This document shows, in pieces, positions 46,491-55,452 of a stretch of DNA of 64,000 nucleotides. Within the stretch, counting starts at the first letter, position 1, and every line of letters begins with the position of its first letter. A program made the translations under genes and the position numbers. The DNA is from Salvator merianae. Lineage: Eukaryota > Chordata > Lepidosauria > Squamata > Teiidae. The stretch covers positions 79,883,620-79,947,619 of the forward strand of contig QVOM02000042.1 of the NCBI GenBank assembly GCA_003586115.2. Direction: 5' to 3'. A model generated the notes under the pieces. That model did no database searches. It was not told the DNA's origin and worked only from the letters and a program-made list of their open reading frames with translations.

Positions 46491-47336
46491 ACAGCTGACT
46501 CAGAGGAGGAGGTCCAAGGAAGATGTACTACTGTTGGTATGGATGTGGATGCAGATGTTGGGTTCTCCCCAGTAAAGTATCGATAGACAGAATTGTTGTT
46601 TATTCTGGCAATAGCTTGTGTGGCTTACTTTAGCACTAGACCAGTAACAGAAGATCTCTGGGACAAGAGTGACACCGGCAGTCTGATGGATTCGGAAATG
46701 GAGAATGGAGAAGCTTCTGCTTTAGCAGCCTCACCTGTAGGTTTGTCCACCTCAGCCAAGGCCTCAGACTGGTACTGGCCCTTGGGCGGTGACGCTGATG
46801 GGTGCTGACCCAGGGCACTGAGCGTACCCCATGTCATCAGCGGCGTCATTGGTGTGTGTGTGACAGAGAGAGAGTGCACACAACGCACATAGGATTTCTT
46901 ACTTCTTCCCCCCTCACTGCCTTCTTTCCCTTTTTCCTGTCCTTGCTTTCTTTTTTAAGATTCTAATTTCCCCTTTATTCAATAGTTTCTTTTTCCCCCT
47001 TATATTGTGGCTTTCTTTTTTACTTTTTTGTATCTTTTTTGTGCTTTTTATTATTTTCTTTGGAGATTATTGGTCCACCTAGTCCTTTCTTTCTTTTTTT
47101 CTGGCTGCCTTTAGTGCTGCAGGATTGGGATAGAGTCACCCGTGGCCTGGTCACTCATCCCCCAAAGGCAGCTTGGGAAAGCCCAGCAGAGGCAGGTTGG
47201 CCTTTAAGAAGATGAACTGCTCCACAAGCAGAGCACCTGTGAGAGAGCAATGAGATGTCACCACATTGCCAGCCAGTTTGGAGAACACCCTCTCACTCTG
47301 CACAGATGTCAATGGAGCAGACAGGTACTTTATCAG

Positions 47337-47679
47337 ACTCCCTTCAGCTGATAAAAACAGCGGGCTGCAGTTCATTTGAGTGTGTTCGCAAGAGGAGGAA
47401 GGCTGCTGTCCTGAGACCAGGAATTGGAAAAGAATTCGGAAGAAGAATACTTGGCTCTGCCTGAGCATATAGCGGTGACCTAGAGGAGGAAAAACTAGGT
47501 CTGAAAAACTAGGTGAGAAAAACTAGGTGAGAAAAACAAGGTGAGAAAAACAAGGTCAGGAAAACAAGGTCAGGAAAACAAGGTCAGGAAAACTAGGTCA
47601 GAGAGCAGGGAAACGCCCTGCAGACAACCCCTGCCAATTAGCATATTTGGCCACTCCCTTCAGCTGATAAAAACAGCGG
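47337..47679 (+). promoter_or_regulatory. CR1 5'UTR with a duplicated 27-base block
   Basis: A 27-base block starting actcccttcagctg and ending aaaacagcgg occurs exactly twice, at 47337-47363 and 47653-47679, 316 bases apart. Each copy is followed by a different GC-rich stretch. Repeated 5' modules in LINEs often correspond to promoter units. That function is an inference here. Confidence 0.6.
47489..47614. repeat. Minisatellite in CR1 5'UTR, about 14-base units
   Basis: About nine units of the form gaaaaacaaggtca / gaaaaactaggtga in a row, drifting from ctaggtga to caaggtca and back. They lie between the two copies of the 27-base block, so a tandemly growing 5'UTR is plausible. Confidence 0.9.
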
Positions 47680-48035
47680 ACCGCGGGCCGACATATATCC
47701 TATCATAATCCTATCATAAAATACTAATTTAGATCTTTTTTCTTTTTTTGTCCAAATGTATCAAGTAAGAGAACTTAAATTGTAAGGAAAAGTAAAAATA
47801 AGCTAAAACAACTGAATAATTTAATAAGTAGCCACCTTTTGTTTAATTTAGTAGAGTAAAATAAGTATCCTAAAGTGACAATTTAAGTAATTCAATGAAA
47901 AAAGGAAGATTAAATTTTAGTTCAAGAACATTGAAAGTTCTCCACACTGTTTAATATCTTACAAGAGGACTCCAAACATCTGTAGATAACATGGAGAAAT
48001 AGCGAAGCTTTGTAGTTAGCTGCAAGGAGTGTAAT

Positions 48036-48932
48036 ATGATGATACTTCTACCAGAGGGGGATCCTGATTACACCTGCCACAAATGCAAGCACGTGTCTTT
48101 GCTGGAAGAGAAAGTGCAAGAACTTGAGGAGAGAGTGGCTACTTTGAAGCTCATTAGGGAGAAGGAGAGCTTCCTGGATACAACGGAAGAGGCACTTCAA
48201 ACTGATCACGGAGAGGACAACATCAGAGAACCTGTGGAAGCTGAGGATTGGAAGCATGTGACCAAAAGAAGCAGGAGGATAACGAGAGAGTCAGCAACTA
48301 TACAGCTTGAAAACCGGTACCAGGCTCTCACGGAGAAGAATAATCAGGAAGTTTGGGAAGATTTGGTGTGCCATATGAAACCTCTTGAACCGAAAAAAAG
48401 AAGAGCAGCTGTGAAGAAGAATAGGAGAGTGGTGGTTGTGGGGGATTCCTTATTGAGGGGAACAGAGGCAGCTGTGTGCAGACCTGACATGACCTCGCGA
48501 GAAGTGTGCTGCCTTCCCGGTGCACGAATCAAAGATGTAACCGAGAGACTGCCAAGACTCTTCAGTCCTACAGAGTATTGCCCGTTCCTACTAATACATG
48601 TAGGAACAAATGACACTGCAGGAAGGAACTTTGAAGCTATCTGCAGAGACTTTGAAGACCTGGGCAGGAAAGTGAAGGAACTGGGAGCGCAAGTTGTCTT
48701 CTCTTCTATCCTACCAGTGAATGGCCGTGGAACAGGAAGATGGAGAAGGATTCTACAGGTAAACAACTGGCTACGTCGATGGTGCTACCAGCAAGGATTT
48801 GGATTTCTAGACCATGGACTAAACTACTTATATGATGGACTCCTTGCAAGAGATGGGCTCCATCTTACAAAGACAGGAAAGCACATATTTGGCAGGAGAC
48901 TGGCTGCGCTCATCAGGAGAGCTTTAAACTAG
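48036..48932 (+). CDS. CR1 ORF1 protein, SGNH-hydrolase (esterase) domain
   Basis: 298 residues, open throughout. The N-terminus has CHKCK (about residues 15-19), and in-frame codons just upstream of the chosen start add CKEC, giving the Cys-x2-Cys pair spacing of the ORF1 zinc motif. A coiled coil follows (LLEEKVQELEERVATLK, about 22-40), then a charged linker. The SGNH esterase domain covers about 133-298: VVVVGDS with catalytic Ser138, LPGAR block, GTND with Asn192, and DGLHL with Asp273 and His276. An upstream in-frame ATG at 47991 is cut off by a TAG at 48000-48002, so the likely original N-terminus is lost and 48036 is the first usable start. ORF1 proteins bind element RNA; the esterase role is unsettled. 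Confidence 0.9.
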   Translation: MMILLPEGDPDYTCHKCKHVSLLEEKVQELEERVATLKLIREKESFLDTTEEALQTDHGEDNIREPVEAEDWKHVTKRSRRITRESATIQLENRYQALTEKNNQEVWEDLVCHMKPLEPKKRRAAVKKNRRVVVVGDSLLRGTEAAVCRPDMTSREVCCLPGARIKDVTERLPRLFSPTEYCPFLLIHVGTNDTAGRNFEAICRDFEDLGRKVKELGAQVVFSSILPVNGRGTGRWRRILQVNNWLRRWCYQQGFGFLDHGLNYLYDGLLARDGLHLTKTGKHIFGRRLAALIRRALN

Positions 48933-49117
48933 GGCGAAAGGGGAAGGGAAGTAAAAGTCCAGAGAAAGATAAGCAGCTAATAAATACAGATAAGGAACTT
49001 GCTACCAGAAAAGAAAGGAAAGAACAAAGTCAAACAATTTGGAAGGAAACTAAAGGAGTCAAGCTTGAAAGAGACATTTGTCGCAAACTAAAATGTTTCT
49101 ATACCAATGCGCAAAGC

Positions 49118-51535
49118 ATGGGAAACAAACAAGGAGAACTGGAAATCCTAGCACAGGAAAATAAATATGATATCATAGGCATAACTGAAACTTGGTGGGA
49201 TAATACGCATGATTGGAACACAGAGCTCGAAGGATACAACTTATTTAAAAAAAACAGGCTTAATAAAAGGGGAGGAGGTGTTGCATTGTATGTAAGGAAA
49301 ATATATACCACCACAGAGATTAATCTTTCAGATAATGGAAGCCCTGTAGAAACCATTTGGGTGAAAATACAAGGAGAGAGCAACACAAAGGATACTGTTG
49401 TAGGAGTTTATTATAGACCTCCTGAACAAACAGAAGATATGGATGAACTATTTATATATCAGATGGCCAAGCTCTCGGGGAAACACGACCTAGTCATTAT
49501 GGGAGATTTTAACTATCCGGACATTTGTTGGGAATCTCTCTCTGGCAAAAGTCATGAGTCCAATAAATTCTTATCCTCTCTGGCAGATAACTTCATTTTC
49601 CAAAGGATGGAGGAAAAAACAAGGGGGTGTGCTATCTTGGACCTAATCCTTACCAACAGGGAGGAAATGGTTGAGGAAGTAAGGGTGACTGGGACCCTGG
49701 GTGGCAGTGACCATGCTATCATTGAGTTTTGGATAACAAAAGGAGGAAGATCTGAGAGGACTCGGACTTCAAGGTTAGATTTCAGAGGAGCAGATTTTGA
49801 TGGACTCAGAAGGTGGGTAGGAAGGATCCATTGGCTGGATGTCTTAAAGGACAGAAATGTCCAGGAAGGATGGGAAATTTTGAGAAAGGAGATTCTAGAG
49901 GCACAATCTTTAACAATTCCTAAAAGAAAAAAGAATGGCAAGCATCTAAAGAGACCAGGGTGGATGAACCCTGAACTTAATAACTTGCTAAAAAGAAAAA
50001 AAGAAATGTTTAAAAAATGGAAAGAGGGGGACATATCAAAAGAAGAATATAATGCAATCTGCAGGAACTGCAGGATAAGTGTCAGAAAGGCTAAAGCTAA
50101 AAATGAATTGGGGATTGCAAGAGAGGCCAAAAACAATAAAAAAGGCTTTTGGGGGTATGTCAGAAGCAAAAGAAAAGTCAAAGAAGCTATAGGACCTTTA
50201 CAAAATGAGAAGGGCGATTTGGTCAAAAACGATATTCAGAAGGCAGAACTTCTGAACTCCTATTTTGCATCTGTTTTCTCTCAGAAAGGAAAGGAAACAT
50301 CAGTTGGCCTTCACTGTGCTGCTGAGGGAATAAGAGAATCAAGGCTCTTTATGGACAAGGAGAAGGTGAGGGAACAGTTAGCAAACTTAAATGTATTCAA
50401 GTCTCCAGGCCCAGATGAATTACATCCTAGGGTGCTGAAGGAATTAGCTGATATAATTGCTGAACCACTCTCCGTGATATTTGAGAACTCATGGATAACA
50501 GGAGAAGTCCCAGAAGATTGGAGAAGGGCAAATGTTGTACCTATCTTTAAAAAAGGAAAGAAGGCTGACCCAGGCAACTACAGGCCTGTGAGCCTGACTT
50601 CAATACCAGGCAAGATATTTGAACAAATCATTAAACAGCACATATGGGAGCACTTGGATGGGAATGCAGTAATTAACCAAAGCCAACATGGATTTGTGAC
50701 AAGCAAGTCATGCCAGACAGATCTTATTTCCTTTTATGACAAAATTACTGGATGGATCGATCAAGGAAAGGCTGTGGACATAGTATATCTTGACTTTAGC
50801 AAAGCATTTGACAAGGTGTCTCATACTATACTTATTGAAAAAATGATCAAATATGGGATTGACAGGACAACTGTTAGATGGATTCATAACTGGCTTAGTG
50901 ATCGTACTCAAAGAGTGGTCATAAATGGCTTCACATCCGATTGGAAGACTGTCTCGAGTGGGGTACCGCAAGGCTCTGTCTTGGGCCCATTGCTGTTCAA
51001 AATTTTTATAAACGATCTGGATGAAGGTGTCAAGGGGACGCTGATCAAATTTGCAGATGACACAAAGCTAGGAGGGCTTGCTAACACTAGGGAGGAGAAG
51101 GAGAGGATTCAAAAGGATTTGGACAAGCTTGAACAGTGGGCTGAAACTAACAGAATGACATTTAACAGGGAGAAATGCAAAGTTTTACATCTGGGTAAGA
51201 AAAATGACAATATCCAATACAGAATGGGGGGAATCTCGCTGAGCAGCAGCACATGTGAAAAGGATCTGGGTGTACTAGTAGATCACAGATTAAACATGAG
51301 TCAACAGTGTGATGCAGCTGCAAAAAAGGCAAATACCATCCTGAGCTGTATCAAGAAGAGTATAGAGTCTAGATCACGAGAAGTAATTGTCCCACTTTAC
51401 TCTTCCTTGGTCAGACCTCATCTGGAGTATTGTGTCCAGTTCTGGGCACCCCAGTTTAAAAAAGACATTGACAAACTGGAACAAGTTCAGAGAAGGGCGA
51501 CCAAAATGGTGAGTGGTCTGCAAGGACCACTTTAA
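49118..51535 (+). CDS. CR1 ORF2 protein: endonuclease and reverse transcriptase, C-terminally frameshifted
   Basis: 805 residues open from ATG 49118. The frame is also open upstream as far as the end of ORF1 (CFYTNAQSMGNKQ spans the ATG), so the true start may lie earlier. Endonuclease: ITETWWDNTHDW, GDFNYPD with Asp130 and Asn132, and SDH with Asp198 and His199. Reverse transcriptase: SPGPDELHPRVL, NYRPVSLTSIPGK, YLDFSKAFDKV with Asp559, GVPQGSVLGPLLF and FADD with Asp647 and Asp648. All catalytic residues I can locate are present. The frame ends early at LQGPL because of a net 5-base gain near 51520 relative to the 9.6-kb copy; the last domain continues in another frame at 51536-51858. The product would nick DNA and prime reverse transcription of CR1 RNA. 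Confidence 0.93.
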   Translation: MGNKQGELEILAQENKYDIIGITETWWDNTHDWNTELEGYNLFKKNRLNKRGGGVALYVRKIYTTTEINLSDNGSPVETIWVKIQGESNTKDTVVGVYYRPPEQTEDMDELFIYQMAKLSGKHDLVIMGDFNYPDICWESLSGKSHESNKFLSSLADNFIFQRMEEKTRGCAILDLILTNREEMVEEVRVTGTLGGSDHAIIEFWITKGGRSERTRTSRLDFRGADFDGLRRWVGRIHWLDVLKDRNVQEGWEILRKEILEAQSLTIPKRKKNGKHLKRPGWMNPELNNLLKRKKEMFKKWKEGDISKEEYNAICRNCRISVRKAKAKNELGIAREAKNNKKGFWGYVRSKRKVKEAIGPLQNEKGDLVKNDIQKAELLNSYFASVFSQKGKETSVGLHCAAEGIRESRLFMDKEKVREQLANLNVFKSPGPDELHPRVLKELADIIAEPLSVIFENSWITGEVPEDWRRANVVPIFKKGKKADPGNYRPVSLTSIPGKIFEQIIKQHIWEHLDGNAVINQSQHGFVTSKSCQTDLISFYDKITGWIDQGKAVDIVYLDFSKAFDKVSHTILIEKMIKYGIDRTTVRWIHNWLSDRTQRVVINGFTSDWKTVSSGVPQGSVLGPLLFKIFINDLDEGVKGTLIKFADDTKLGGLANTREEKERIQKDLDKLEQWAETNRMTFNREKCKVLHLGKKNDNIQYRMGGISLSSSTCEKDLGVLVDHRLNMSQQCDAAAKKANTILSCIKKSIESRSREVIVPLYSSLVRPHLEYCVQFWAPQFKKDIDKLEQVQRRATKMVSGLQGPL

Positions 51536-51858
51536 CCTACGAGGAACGGTTAAAGGACCTAGGAATGTTTAGCCTGCAGAAGAGAAGACTGAGAGGAGAC
51601 ATGATAGCTGTTTTCAAGTATCTGAAGGGCTGTCACAGTGCAGAAGGATTGGCCCTATTCTCAGTTGCGCAAGAAGGAAGGACTAGAAACAATGGGATGA
51701 AACTTCAAGGAAGTAGATACAGGCTAGATATTAGGAAAAACTTCCTGACCGTAAGGGCAATCAGTCATTGGAACAGGTTGCCACAGGAGGTGGTGGGCTC
51801 TCCTTCGCTGGAGGTCTTCAAGGAGAGGCTGGACAGTTATCTGTCTGGGATGCTTTAG
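51536..51858 (+). pseudogene. CR1 ORF2 C-terminal segment, out of frame
   Basis: Continues ORF2 after the frameshift: [53 protein letters not shown], ending at 51858. The segment itself has no stop, so the only visible lesion in ORF2 is the frameshift near 51520. Confidence 0.9.
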
Positions 51859-54836
51859 TGAATCCTGCATTGAGCAGGGGGTTGGACTCGATGACCCTAG
51901 AGGTCCCTTCCAACTCTATGATTCTATGATTCTGGGCAACAATTTCCAAATCTGGCCAGATTTGGTGATGCTTTGCCCAAAACCCGGATGGCACTGTGTC
52001 CTCGCCTCACATTTCCCCTGCTAGACAATGCAGAATGGACTGCTCAGCACTATCTTGTGTAGTTGGCTTCCACAGTTTCATGGACATGTCACTGAAGCCA
52101 CAAACCTCAAACTCCGTGTCAGATAGTGCCTCCTGGCACACTTCGTGTCGTGCCTCGGAAACTGAGTTGCTGGGCCTGCTGCTACTGCTAGCCACAGGGG
52201 AACATCCGCCACTGGAAGCAGGGTATGCACTGTGAACAGACACTCCACTCCCCATCAGCTGGCCCAACCTCTCTCACTGAACTCTCCTAGCTGCCTGGAC
52301 CAGGTGCTCTCTCCACCGAGGGAGTTCATCTTCAGGGACAGCTCCCTCCTGCACCCTTGGGTCAAGAAGGCAGCCCAAAATGGCCACAGATGTCTTTCTC
52401 AAGGGCTTGATCAAGCCCCTTCTCAACTCCAGCCTGCAGCTAACTCACCAAGGCCCGGCCAGCCTCAGTAGGTGGAGTAGGCGGTGGAAGCCAACGTTTT
52501 GCACCACAGAGAGTAGCTGATCATCGAGGGTGACAATCTCTGCAATGGTCTGGGTTAGGAGAGATCTACCTTGGCAATCACCCCACTTGCCCCTCGACTT
52601 CTGCAACCACTGTTTGGGTAACTGTGTCTGCTGGGTGGCAGACACAGCACTGCCGGGGCTACTCCCAGGCATGCTGGGCCTACTGCTGTCAGCAGGGGGA
52701 AGGACTCCAGGGTGCTGACTCTTCAGATGGCTCCACAGTGCCATGGTGTCAAGACACCTGACATTTTGCACCCTGCTGACCTGTGCCTTACAGTGCTTGC
52801 AGGCAGCATAAGTTGGAGCATCAGGGAAGAGCTCAAAATACCTCCACAATACGCTACCCTCAGGGCTACCATAATGCCCCTGCTTCACTGGTGATGGTCC
52901 AGCTGCTCCTGGCTCATCCTGTGGATCAGAACCATTACACACACCCCAGCCTGGGGCTGAGAAGGACCAGGGCAAGGCTCCCACTCCTCAGTCTCAGGCT
53001 GCGAGGATGCACTGGAACCTGGGACAGGTGAGAGAGGCCCAGCTACCGTGGCAGCTGAAACCGTTGCCACCACCACCACTTCCTTTGCTGGAGGAACCTG
53101 TGATTCCTCAGCATAAAAGAGGCTATGCTCTACTGCTGAGGAAGACCCACCAGCAGCAACAGGCTCAGGCCCAGCCTCCCGTACAGGAAAGTCAACCCTG
53201 CGCACTGTGTGCTCGAAGGTCCACCTGGTGGCAGGGACTCAGGGGGTAGGCCCCTCAGATGCCTGCCTGCTATGGCCAGCAACTCTCCTTCCTCCCCTCC
53301 TGCCTACTAGTCTAGCCTTTCCTTTGCTGACCCCTCTGCCCTCCCCAGTCATCTTTCTCTGATTAGGCCCTAAATCTCTAAACCTAGCAGGGGTAAGGTG
53401 GAGGCTGGAAGCCATGAAGGGTCAGGGTAGTCTAAGAGGAGAGGGTGGGTTACCTATTTAATTTGGATGTGTGTCACCAGCACAGTGCTATAGCACTGCT
53501 CTGTGGACACATGCAAAGCTGGGTGAATCGAATTACCCCAGAGAAGCAGCAGGCTTACTTTGGGGAAACTTCCTAGAATAATTTAGTTTGGGAAAAGCAG
53601 CAATTTGGTGGGTGCAGTGGGAGAAAACTAATAGAGAGGGAGGGAGGAGGTTTTTGGGGAGTCTGACGCTAACACCCCTCCTGCCTTGTCCTGAAACCTA
53701 GCCTAACACTGGTCCTAAGCCTAACCCACTATGTCAGAATCTATTTAAAGAGAACTTGCAAAACCACACTCACTAACTCTGCGCCTGTGCAGGATAGCCA
53801 ACCCTAGCCAACCAGATTTACAGAAGAAACTCTCAGGCCTACACACCCAACAAAAAAAAGAATAGAAAGGTGGCCACGTGCCACTGGGAAAACAAAATAA
53901 GAAACCCAGAAAACAACCAATGGTACCTCAAAAGGAAAAAGACAAAAAGTGCACTGCTCTTCCAGTGCCCAGTCACACACCAACCACACCAGACACAGAT
54001 TCCAAAATTAAAACACCAACAACACAAAAATATTCAGTTTAAATAAACCAGCAACAGAAATAATGTGAAACAATACTATAATATATTCTACTTAAACATG
54101 ACAAGAAAACAATCAACAATTCAAATAAATATAAGAGAACAATAAATAAATAATGAAAATAAAAAGATCCTCCTGCACTGACCCTCCCTTCCCCTCCCCT
54201 CCTCCTCTCCCCTTTTCTCTTCTCCCAACCAAATTAAAGCAAAAGGTAAAGGTAAAGAAAGAACCAAAAGAACTCAGGCAGTGCAAAAAAGAGAATCCAC
54301 AAAAACCCACAGAGCTAGACTGCCCACCACGCGGAGCACACAACTCACGGTCCGAAGAGAGTAGTCCTCCTGCTCAGTCCAGTCCAGTCCGATCCAAGCA
54401 AAAATATTAGCTCAACAGCTCTTTGGCCTCTCCTTTTACACAATGCCTTTTGCCCCTCCCCCCGGCACCCAGATTTCCAAAACAGCAAATAGAATACCTG
54501 TTTCCCTGATAGCAATGAACCAAACAATAGTAAACAATGCACCCAACAAGCTACTGAAGCAGTCACTCAAAATCCAATGACCAATCATTGATACCAAAAC
54601 AGCAGCCAATAAAAAATTCTAATCCATTAGCCAAACAAAGCTACAGCCGCACAAGAAAGAACACAGGCTCATCGAAAACTACGAAAATCGTTGAAAAATC
54701 AGTATCTTTTGCTTTCGTGTTCGTGCACAGACTGTAAAAAATGGGGTTTTCGCATATCACATGAAAATGTCGAAAATCCTATTTTCGTACAAAATGCAAA
54801 AGTGACAAAGTCATTCAGCACATCCCTAGAAAAATG

Positions 54837-55440
54837 TACTACAGATTAGAACTTTAAGTACATCATGTTTAATATTTACAATCAGAGAGAGCAATGACAA
54901 CTGAAATACTATCTCACTGTTTCACTTGTCATATTTCTCCCTGATTACTGTTCAATCTAAAGAAAAAGTATTTTCTTGGAGCTCCAGTTGCATTTGTACA
55001 TTTTGCCAATATTGACCCTACTGTTATATCTTATTGTTAATTATTAATATTTTAATTGTATTTTTGCACAGCTCCTGAAAAAGCTGCCACACTGAAGTAC
55101 ATTGGGCTTTTTTACTTTGAATTATAAACAGTATTATTCTCATAAAATTTGAGGGCGACTTTTACACAGAGTAGAGAACTTGCCCATAATTCCACTGAAG
55201 GACATTGGTCCAATCCACTATCCTCCTTCTTGCTACTGCCTTTTAGATGAATAAAACTCCATACCTGTGGCAATTGGGCATCCAGCCCAGTTTTATTTAT
55301 TAAGAGTGCTGGGAAATTTAAAGAGCAACCAGTTTGAGCTAGATGTCCATCCATTTGAACACATACAATCTACATTCAAACAGAATTTGAGTTTAGATGG
55401 AATTGCCAAAGAAGCAGCCCTAGATTTCAGCTACCTCAAT
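54837..55440. other. No recognisable gene
   Basis: Spacer between hAT copy B and the polyA-tailed element. Only short frames without domains. Confidence 0.5.
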
Positions 55441-55452
55441 ATGCATATTGAT

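Larger units (their letters stand above)
47331..51933 (+). mobile_element. CR1 retrotransposon, essentially full length (4.6 kb)
   Basis: Carries a 5'UTR of about 660 bases with internal repeats, ORF1 (48036-48932), ORF2 (49118-51858 with one frameshift), a short 3'UTR and a terminal ctatgattctatgattct tail. It lies in the transposase dimerisation domain of hAT copy B. Comparison with copy A fixes the junctions: copy A reads acaggtacttccaggcaac, here acaggtactt joins CR1 and CR1 joins ggcaac. There is thus no target duplication, and about three target bases are missing. Short or absent duplications are common for CR1. CR1 copies usually lose their 5' end, so this length is unusual. Confidence 0.95.
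47151..53205 (-). pseudogene. hAT transposase, copy B, split by CR1 and deleted
   Basis: Read downwards: Pro/Ser-rich N-terminus (53205-52885); an intact-looking BED finger (VLWRYFELFPDAPTYAACKHC, then LWSHLKSQHPGVL with both histidines; 52984-52445); then TLDDQLLSVVQ. A deletion of about 960 bases removes most of the RNase H-like core. A piece corresponding to copy A 35300-35030 remains (52267-52007). The dimerisation domain, truncated by the CR1 insertion, is at 47330-47151 (KYLSAPLTSVQSERVFSKLAG, EQFIFLKANLPLLGF). The part between 47331 and 51933 is CR1, not transposase. Copy B keeps the finger that copy A lost and lost the core that copy A keeps. Confidence 0.88.
45344..54828 (-). mobile_element. 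hAT DNA transposon, copy B, with nested insertions (9.5 kb)
   Basis: Left end tagagatgtgcacaaag and right end cattcagcacatcccta. The flanks are gcaaaatg (45336-45343) and gaaaaatg (54829-54836), matching at 7 of 8. It aligns with copy A from end to end, except that it contains an L2-like fragment (46016-46490) and a full-length CR1 (47331-51933), and lacks about 960 bases of transposase core between points equivalent to 35472 and 36430 of copy A. It also lacks copy A's CR1 fragment and repeat expansion. Confidence 0.9.

Noticed and set aside
49552..50226. 224-codon minus-strand frame
   Set aside because: Lies antisense to the CR1 ORF2, is rich in Leu/Phe/Ser and has no domain; a shadow of the real gene.
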